Positions 56,235-64,000 of a stretch of DNA of 64,000 bases are shown piece after piece. A model generated the notes under the pieces. The model searched no databases. It saw nothing but the letters and a program-made list of their open reading frames with translations, and had not been told where the DNA came from. The position numbers were made by a program, and so were the translations under genes. The DNA lies in contig NC_060017.1 of NCBI RefSeq assembly GCF_021134715.1, positions 434,001-498,000 on the forward strand, in the 5' to 3' direction. The stretch's first letter is position 1; the number at the start of each line of letters is the position of its first letter. The DNA is from Daphnia pulex (lineage: Eukaryota; Arthropoda; Branchiopoda; Diplostraca; Daphniidae).

Positions 56235-57245
56235 ATTAGCCAGCCGCATAATAGTGTGCGTGAAAATAAAAATTATTTCGCAGTGAATTACACATGCGTA
56301 TGTTCATATTAGGCTTATTCTGAATTGATATTTCGATTCAGCATAAAAATCTGAGTCAGAGTTGTAAATTTCATTAATTTTGGTTGTCAGCCGCCCAGTA
56401 GCGCGCGTGAAAATAAAAAATTCGTTCGCAGTGAATTACACATGCGTATGTTCATATTAGGCTTATTCTGAATTGATATTTCGATTCAGCATAAAAATCT
56501 GAGTCAGAGTTGTAAATTTCATTAATTTTGGTTGTCAGCCGCCCAGTAGCGCGCGTGAAAATAAAAAATTCGTTCGCAGTGAATTACACATGCGTATGTT
56601 CATATTAGGCCGATTCTGAATTGATATTTCGATTCAGCGTAAAAAGCTGAGTCGGAATTGTAAATTTCATTAATTTTGGTTGTCAGCCGCCTAGTAGCGT
56701 GCGTGAAAATAAAAATTCGTTCACGGTTAATTACACAAACGTGTGTTCATTTAAGGCTAATTCTGACCAGATATTCCGATTCAGCGTCAAAAGTTGAGTT
56801 AGAGGTGTAATTTTCATTCATATTGGTGGTAGCCTGCGGGAGTTATTGGTTTACGACACTTTTTTTTTAAGGAAAAAAAGCGCAGTAACTCGCTTACAGT
56901 TACAGGGCGGACTTTTTTCAGTAAAACATTTGATCGCTAAAAACTAAATCCCGCAGGCTACTACCACAATGAATGAAAATTACACCTCTAACTCAACTTT
57001 TGACGCTGAATCGGAATATCAGGTCAGAATTAGCCTTAAATGAACACACGTTTGTGTAATTAACCGTGAACGAATTTTTATTTTCACGCACGCTACTATG
57101 CGGCTGAACCACTAACATTAATAAAAATTACACCTCTAACTCAACTTTTGACGCTGAATCGTAATATCATGTCAGATTAAGTCTGATATCAACATAGGCA
57201 TGTATAATTAACTGCGAAATAATTTTATTTTCACGCGCACTCGGA
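56235..57245. repeat. 148-bp tandem repeats arranged as a foldback
   Basis: GGTTGTCAGCCGCC recurs at 56382, 56530 and 56678, which gives an exact 148-bp period with 3-4 units (GTGAAAATAAAAA, ACACATGCGTATGTTCATAT, TTGATATTTCGATTCAGC). The same units then return in inverse from about 56945 to 57245. The centre (56840-56945) has a poly-T/poly-A pair. It lies between the converging genes of the KDZ element. Confidence 0.75.
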
Positions 57246-57398
57246 TAGGCCTATAGGGATGACGAATAATGTTAATGAAACAAATCAAAAACCTCATAAT
57301 TATACTTTTATTCCCTTTCATCAATAGCTCCATTTCAAAAGTAGCCCTAATTACAGGATTTGCATAACTATATATAAGAGAGTTTCAAACGATCGATA

Positions 57399-60300
57399 TT
57401 AATTGTTTCCTTCATTGTCCTCGTCAGCGTAGTCTTGATAATCGTTTGTCTCTTCGTCGCTGTAATCCTGGTAATCAGCAGTCTCCTCTTCGCTATCTTC
57501 TTCGTATGCTTCATTTTCCTCATCACCATCTTCTTGAATATTATCTAATAGAAGGTCTTCGATGCCATTTTCAATGTCGTAGGCGAACGTGTCTTCATCC
57601 AAAAAGTCGGATTCGACATCGAAGAGCATAGTCGCATCAGCCAAAACTTTCTTCCATCGCGCAATTTCGAGTTGTTTAAGAACAATTTGTCCTCGGTGAA
57701 ACTGTTGATTCCCTGCACTGACTGTAATCAGTCAATAAATTACTTAACAAACCATACTAAGTTAAATTCAAGACTCGTAACATACTTTGATCCTGGAGTT
57801 TTTTAATATCTTCTTCTAAGTTTCTTCGAACTTTACAAATGGTCTCAATGAATGTCACCATTTCCTTTTCGGTTTGAATCACTTCTTCGCGAAATCTCTG
57901 TTCTAGCATCCACGCATTCACAGCTTGAAAGTGATTTGAAACAGAAACTAAAAAGCATAACAATATTAAGTGAAGGAGAATAAAAAACCAAAATATGTAT
58001 ACTCTGTACCAACGGAATTGTGCCAGGGAAAGATCCCACTCTTTTTGTGCTCCTCCGTCACAACAACATTATATTTGTTGTTCATCTCCTCGATTAATTT
58101 GTCTGACCTAGTCTTCAGAATTACGATTTTTCTTCTATGGACAGTCCTTGCTTTCGCGCTGTCTACAAATTAATTCATAATTTATCAAGTATAAATTAGT
58201 ATAACTTATTGATTAGCTGTTACCCGCAAACTTCATTTCGCGTGCTTGCAGTTGCCTTATTGCTAGAGCTATACCCTCAAGTTCTACTTGGATATTACCA
58301 ACAGTCCAGTTCCCGTCAACTCGTTTGTCTCGTACTTGTTTTGCTTGGACAACTAGTTGTTTCATTATCTTAGGCATGTCGCCCTCCTGCACATGGAGTT
58401 TTTCCAACCAACCACGGAATTCTTTTCCGTAGTCGATGGCTTTCTTCTTGGCCTTATTTCAAGAAAACAGTAATCTAGACTATGTATTTTAAAGAATTTA
58501 AAAGTTTTTTTTACAGTCTTAAGGCGTTTAGGCAGAGTAAAAACCATTTTCTTCTCTTTGCTTGTATTTTCATAGATAAAACCTTTAGTTAGGTGATCGT
58601 TTCTGTCTAAAAGTACAAAAAGTCAACACAAACGTGAAATCGCTACTCAATTTAAAATTTCTCACTAGAACTAGTCATGTGCTTTGTAGATGCATTGTAT
58701 CTTGAGATTTTACTGAAACCTTGTTCCATTTCTTCTCCGACGGTCGCAGCAGCGCCTTTCCGAAAATGACCGAACCATAATACCTTAATCAAATATAAAT
58801 TATGCAACTGCAATTGAACAAAAATTCAAATGAACTGTAACAATGGTACCTGACACGCCCAAGCATGCGCTTTCCCATGAAATCGTGAAAGAAAAGGTTT
58901 CATCTTTGTCGTCAGACAAGCAAACCTAGCATTAATGTTTCCTAGTTTTTTAGCGAAAGGCCAGTAACGGCAGATGACGTCATAACAGAAAAACAATATC
59001 CCGAATTGCAATGCCCACCATTGAAGGAAAGCAATTACTCGGTATGTTTCACCACGATGAATGTTAGCTGCACGGAGAACTAAACCGTGTCGACAGCACA
59101 TACACACGATCCCTGTTTCATCCATTTTCTTTGAATGGGAATGAGAATCAGATTTTCCGGCTTTGAATGTGGAACCACCACATGTAGCGTTCCCTTTAGT
59201 CTGAAAGAAAGATAAATTTAACATATGTACCGATTAGGATTGTGGACCAGCATACCTCAGGAATAGCTTTGTTAACTTCCGCAACAAAAGCTTCTACGTC
59301 ATCATTTCTCGCAATCGCCACGTTTTCCAATAGCTCTTTCGCTCCATGACTAGACAATAACAGGGAAAAGTTTTGAAAAAGTGGAGTAAGGACAAAATTA
59401 TAACATATGTTGTTTACCCTTGAGCCGATTCACATCTATAACATTTCATGTTGCCGTCAACATGACAAGCTAGCGGTTTGGCTCCGCAAGCTTTGCATTT
59501 CATGTGCTCTACCCTTAATATCTCTTTTTGAATTCGAATACGATTAAACTCGTATTCTCTTACAGCCATGAGGAATTCGGTGTTACTCAAACTGGTGCAC
59601 TACAAATATAAGGGTGGATAAATTAAGGAATTAGACAAAAAAAAAATTACAACTTACTCGATTATGTTGTTCAGAGATTTCTTGAATAGTTTCTACAATT
59701 TTGTTCATGGAAATACCAGGCATTTTGTGTTGAAAATGCCAGCACCAGTCCAGAAGATCAGTACAAATGAGAAAGAATGAAGTCTCATCTACAGCGGATG
59801 ATGGCTGAAAGCCAGAAACAAAATAATCTTCCGCTTTTGCTTCGAACCAATAAAGGCAAACGTTGCACTCCACAACAGTTGACTTCATATCCCAACGACC
59901 TGAAATCGAAATGCACCGTAATTAAGCGAAATCTGTTTAAATATCAATAACGCTGAAGTTGCCCTCATTTACCATTGGCTGTAACTACGGCTACGTCTCT
60001 TGAACCAGGTTTCGTAGTACACGAATGAGGGCTTTTGCATTCTGGACAGGAAGTCACAAGTAAAGGAAGTGACACTAATACAAGATAATTATTAATCTAC
60101 ATATATAATTCAAGAAAGCATTATTACCTTCAACAGTGATGTACCCATCTTCAGATATGAACTCGTTTTGGCGCAAGAATTTTAAATTTTCGCCATTCTC
60201 ACACACCTCCCTATTGTGTAGTACCAGTTTGCGGTGAGTGATCATATCACATTTGCTGCAGAAATCTTGCTTGCAAGTAAAGCAACGAACAGGATTAGTG

Positions 60301-60825
60301 ACTTTTTCACATACACCACATTTACTTTCAGTGTAGGAACGGGAGCTAATGTAGTTTTGAAAGACAGCATCTCTCTTGGAATCCCAAGCATCTTCCTTGT
60401 CTTTCATGCGAGTTTTCCACTCGCTTTCTTGATTGGCTTCCTTTTTCTTCTTGTTATATTGTAAAATGCTTGCTTCAATGATGTCTTGTTCCAGTGCGAC
60501 TGAATGAATTATATCCTGTACACCACTTCTTTCTGTAACCAATAGAACATTTTTAATCGTAAACTTGAACACGAACTTTGATAAACCTACCATTACTGGG
60601 AGTTATTTCACTAGCAGTACCAGCACTTTCTTGATTAGAAACTGTTACAACTTCATCAGGTTGGGTAACATTTTGGCCTCTGTTTCTGCCAAAATTTTGG
60701 AAGAAGTTCCCTGAACGTTTAACCCTTACCCGTTCTTGTTGTAAAGTATCATTTTTTCGTTTTTCGGCTTTGGTTCTGGTTCGATGCCCGGCCAAAGAAT
60801 CTTTAAGCAAATCTCTGCCTGACAT
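57399..60825 (-). CDS. KDZ transposase
   Basis: About 13 exons on the minus strand. Exon 1 is 60825-60591 (MSGRDLLKDSLAGHRTRTKA), exon 2 is 60532-60128 with a zinc cluster (CGVCEKVTNPVRCFTCKQDF, CSKC), and exon 3 has CPECKSPHSC. Exon 4 has GRWDMKSTVVECNVCLYW and GFQPSSAVDETSFF, the KDZ GYFPSSP..P.TAF-type block. Exon 5 has CKACGAKPLACHVDGNMKCY with RC. Exon 7 (59202-58849) has DETGIVCMCCRHGLVLRAAN, GETYR, FFCYDVICRYWPFAKKL and FHGKAHAWACQ. Exon 8 has VGEEMEQGFSKISRYNASTK. These are the catalytic-core blocks of the Kyakuja-Dileera-Zisupton family: DETG, the D of YDV, and the E of GEEMEQ are the likely DDE residues. A coiled-coil tail ends in an acidic C-terminus (YEEDSEEETADYQDYSDEE). About 1,000 residues, and no stops in the exons traced. 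Confidence 0.85.
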
Positions 60826-61037
60826 ACTGTGAGAAACGGCACTAAACCTGCACTAAACCTGAATTGACACTTTTGAACTGCTTTTTGTTTATATTGACCA
60901 ATATAGACAGTATGTTGTTGTAGCCCTCCGCCACGACGAGCGCTACCGTTCCTAGGGTCGTCTGGACGAACCCTACCGTCTAAATGTCGTACCCATGAAA
61001 GTCGGTAGGGTTCGTCCAGACGACCGAGATCAAGTTG

Positions 61038-61045
61038 AATGTGAT
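61038..61045 (+). repeat. 8-bp target-site duplication, right copy
   Basis: AATGTGAT immediately after the right terminal repeat, identical to 53130-53137. Confidence 0.88.
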
Positions 61046-61160
61046 GTTAGGATGATTTGTTTTCAATAATTTCGATTCGTCATACCACGGGTCATACATA
61101 ATTATTATATCTCAGTTTGTGAATTTTGTAATTAAACTTACTCATGGTGCAAAAATAGTC

Positions 61161-64000
61161 ATGTCTTCAAAAATATTATACACACGAAATTTAACAAGAT
61201 TATTAATCAATGGAAAATTCCAAGTTACTTGTTATCGCTATTTTTCAACTGCAAGAAAAAGTATTATGGGAATTCAAAGGTTGATGTTTTTAATTATTAA
61301 GTGACAAATTTATATTGTAATAGTTTTTAATTTTTTTTTTACCAAATTGAATGAAGGATGACAATATCTTCATTACCATATTTACCCAGCTCTTCAGAAA
61401 GAAACATTCGAATACAAGATAGTCATATTTCACATTCCAGTGAAAAGGAAATTGCACTGGCTCTTTCTAGACTAGATCTTGATTTGAACAAGCGTGGACT
61501 TTTAAACAAAGAAGATTTAGAATCTATTGTAACAGAAATCCAAAAAAACAGTCAGTGATGATTTTTTTTTAAGTATAAATATTTTTTATTTCAGTTTAAT
61601 ATGTGTTTTTGGTTTTGGTTTTTATTTTAGAGACAATTACAAGTAGCCAAGGTCTTTATCTCATTCGATGCTGTGGCAACCTCCTCCCAGAAGAACTCTT
61701 GGAGGAAAGAAACAATCTTGTCCAGAAAATATGGGAATTATTGTTGAATTTTGAAGTCCCACTGGACATTAACCACTTCAATTCTTTGCTAAGGATATAT
61801 TTAGAAAATGAGCATTCATTCAATCCTCTGAGGTTTCTGTCAACTATGATTGAACGTGAAATTCAACCCGATCGAGTATATTCATAGGTCTGATTTATTT
61901 CCTCGTATTATCGTATAATAATGTGTAAAACATAGGTAACATATCAAAGACTTTTGATTGCTTACACTCAAAAAGGAGATCTGGAAGGAGCAAAAAAAAT
62001 TCTGAATATCTTGACGCACAAAGAATTGGTGATAGATTATCGAACTTACAACGCCATCGTGACGGGTCATTCTATGATGGGGTATGGATTACATCTTTTA
62101 TTCAAACAGGGTGTCGTGATGCGATTATTTTTTAACATTTCAGAGATTGGGAAGGTGCCAAAAGCATAATCAGTTCCATGTCGGCGAAAGGCTTGACGCC
62201 CGACACGGAAACCTATAGAGAATTGTTAAAAGGTTACGCCAAATTTGGAATATGCTTTGCTATTTCTTCCTCCCTTGGTGGGTAACCTTATTAGTGTTAT
62301 GTTTGTATTCATCTTCGTAATAATTTTTACAATAGAAAATTGGAAGAAGATGAATATATCATTCAGTGATGGAGATCTCCTTGCTGCTCTGTATAAAGCT
62401 GCTGTACACGGGCACTCTGAAGCGGTGGATATTCTGTTGAACCGAATGAGAAAGGATCGTGACTACAACCGATCATGTGTGAACATTATCTTGCAATTAG
62501 TGACACAACGCAAAGAGAACGAAACTTTCAAAATCTTGCTGAGTATGAAACCGAAAAGAACAATCGATGGTAAAGTGCCAGGGTCCGGCCGATTTTTTAT
62601 CCGGCACATAGTCAAAACGAATTGCTCATCAGATAAAATAGTGGAATTTTGTCGTAAGTTGGTTCAAACTGAGAAGAACAGTCGCGCATTTTTTATAGCA
62701 CTTGAAGCAGCAAACATTTTTGAAAGGATCGAACTTGTCGATCCGCTCTTAAACGAGATCAGGGATGGCGGTAGCTTTGCAAACTCTTTAGGAGCTATTC
62801 TGGTAAGTCAACTAAAAAAAAATTATCTAGATTTAATTAATTTCTAAAATTGCAACTTTTTTGGTTTAATATTAGGCTTCGGGTATGCTGAGCGGAGGAG
62901 AAAAGAAACTAATAGATACACTTCGTAAAATGGCCGCCATCCGTCTATACCCCAACGTGCAAACGATCAACAAACATATTTTGCCTCACTTGGCAGGAGA
63001 TAGTCAGACTTTGTTGCAAAAATTGCGTTCAACCAGGTTGTCTTTCCCAGTCATTTCAGTTGCACTTTTGAAAAAGAGTTTGGCTTCCCTAGATTTTAAT
63101 GAAGCCATTCGGATCACATCAACATTTTAGTAAGTTTTTACAAAGTGTTGTAGAAAAGCATGCTATAACCCTTTCCCGTTATAGCATCAGTATGAACTTG
63201 AGGTTGTACGAAGATATCGCCACTGCCTATGTTAAATCTCAAAATGCTACGGGACTTGCCAGACTGATGAATTCTCTACTGCCAGACGGGGAAGAAGATG
63301 AGACGAAAAACGAAGCGATGGAATTATCCAGCCAAATAATTGGGTCCGTTCTGAAAGAGATTTGCGATCAAACACCGTAAGATGTATTTTGGTTTGTTTT
63401 TTGAATCCCATCTAAACTATTTCTGTCTTTCAAGGTCCGGACAGCTGGAAGTAATTGAGCCTCTTTTAAAAGCTCTAAAAGATCAGGGATTGACCATCTC
63501 TCTGAGCGTGGCCCAATTTGTACGTGACAAGGCATCGGAAGGCAAGATGACTTCGGCTGCCGTTGATCTCTTGGCAGAGCTCACCTCGGGAAAGTTAATT
63601 CCTGTACCGTTGAATCCCACGCCAAGGCGCCTTCAGTTGGCGACCATTAGCCAGGTCGAGAAAAACATCGCCAAATTCCGAACATTCGCACGAGAGCGTA
63701 AATTAGATGAAGCATTAGCAGTCAGAAAGGTTGTTTTTTTTCAACTTTTTTTCCTGAATCAATTCGTGATTCATCTTATGAATGTGGATTGATGACACAG
63801 GAGCTGGATGCCCATAATGTTCCTTTTTCGGACGGATTGAATCTCTTGCTAATCGATTTGTACGGCCATCATGGACGTTTGGACGAGGCCCTCGACGTAT
63901 TCTCCCGAATGCATATGAATCCCGATTTGATCGTCCTGCCTTCTAAAATCATGATTCTTTCTGCCCGTCTATTGAAAGTAGGCCGCATAGACGATGCCAT
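61161..64000 (+). CDS. LRPPRC: LRPPRC / bicoid stability factor, N-terminal exons
   Basis: Ten exons traced in phase: 61161-61279, 61357-61550, 61631-61875, 61936-62081, 62144-about 62279, 62336-62802, 62876-63129, 63191-63376, 63435-63729 and 63801 onward past the window end. The start MSSKILYTRNLTRLLINGKF, rich in Arg/Ser and ending near RYFSTARKS, is a mitochondrial targeting peptide. Pentatricopeptide repeats follow: NHFNSLLRIYLENEHSF, TYQRLLIAYTQKGDLEGAKK, TYNAIVTGHSMMGDWEGAKS and TETYRELLKGYAKFG. LIRCCGNLLPEELLEERNNL matches the diagnostic LRPPRC block. LRPPRC binds and stabilises mitochondrial mRNAs with SLIRP. No frameshifts are seen; the end is cut by the window. A transposon ends 123 bp before the ATG. 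Confidence 0.85.

Larger units (their letters stand above)
53138..61037. mobile_element. Complete KDZ (Zisupton-type) DNA transposon, 7,900 bp
   Basis: Bounded by 122-bp terminal inverted repeats (53138-53259 and 60916-61037) that start CAACTTGATCTCGGTCGTCT and are near identical. Each TIR itself contains a hairpin: GGTCGTCTGGACGAACCCTA (stem of 23 bp, 53150-53172) pairs with 53197-53219. The element carries a multi-exon KDZ transposase on the minus strand and a second spliced gene on the plus strand, which face each other. Between their 3' ends lies a foldback of 148-bp repeats. Both genes read without frameshifts in the exons I traced, and the target duplication is perfect, so insertion was recent and the copy may be active. 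Confidence 0.88.

Overview
The window is eukaryotic nuclear DNA. It has short GT-AG introns (about 50-90 bp), animal protein families and a high load of repeats. The gene structure and protein flavour (FLYWCH protein, Tyr/Thr/Pro-rich secreted protein, LRPPRC, stargazin-like subunit) fit a crustacean, most likely a cladoceran such as Daphnia; that assignment is inferred from family resemblance and no search was run.

Layout. 0-11 kb is a patchwork of partial host genes: a FLYWCH-type protein (-), an importin-alpha fragment (+), TXNDC9 (+), the first exons of the giant ubiquitin ligase UBR4 (-), a formin FH2 fragment (+) and the last exons of a SIRT2-like deacetylase (-). Several carry frameshifts or end abruptly at a junction with a neighbour. 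12-13.4 kb holds a secreted Tyr/Thr-rich repeat protein with two internal stops. 15-20.7 kb is a leucine-rich-repeat gene (-) split by a 2.8-kb element with roughly 590-bp terminal inverted repeats, next to a nearly 1-kb palindrome. 22.5-23.6 kb is a stargazin-like calcium-channel gamma gene with one frameshift, followed by a long-arm foldback element.

27-52 kb is the strangest part. Structural genes of a T4-like tailed phage sit on both sides of a 23-kb block. One tail gene is split between 28.2 kb (+) and 51.2 kb (-), with the same 10 bases at both break points, and other phage genes carry frameshifts and nonsense codons. The block between contains decayed gene fragments: two copies of a composite unit that joins a CCT4 chaperonin fragment, SNF2 ATPase (TTF2/lodestar-like) fragments, and parvovirus (densovirus-like) NS1 and capsid remnants in opposite orientation. 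It also holds a Fem-1-like ankyrin fragment and further SNF2 fragments.

53.1-61.0 kb is an apparently complete KDZ (Kyakuja-Dileera-Zisupton) DNA transposon of 7,900 bp. It has 122-bp terminal inverted repeats, a perfect 8-bp target duplication, a many-exon transposase (-) and a second spliced gene (+). It ends 123 bp before the start codon of LRPPRC (bicoid stability factor), which reads intact to the end of the window.

Frameshifts recur in otherwise well-preserved exons, so some breaks could be assembly errors. Point nonsense mutations in the phage, CCT4 and Tyr/Thr-repeat genes argue for real decay in those. The genes do not form a pathway; the common thread is insertion, duplication and rearrangement by mobile DNA.
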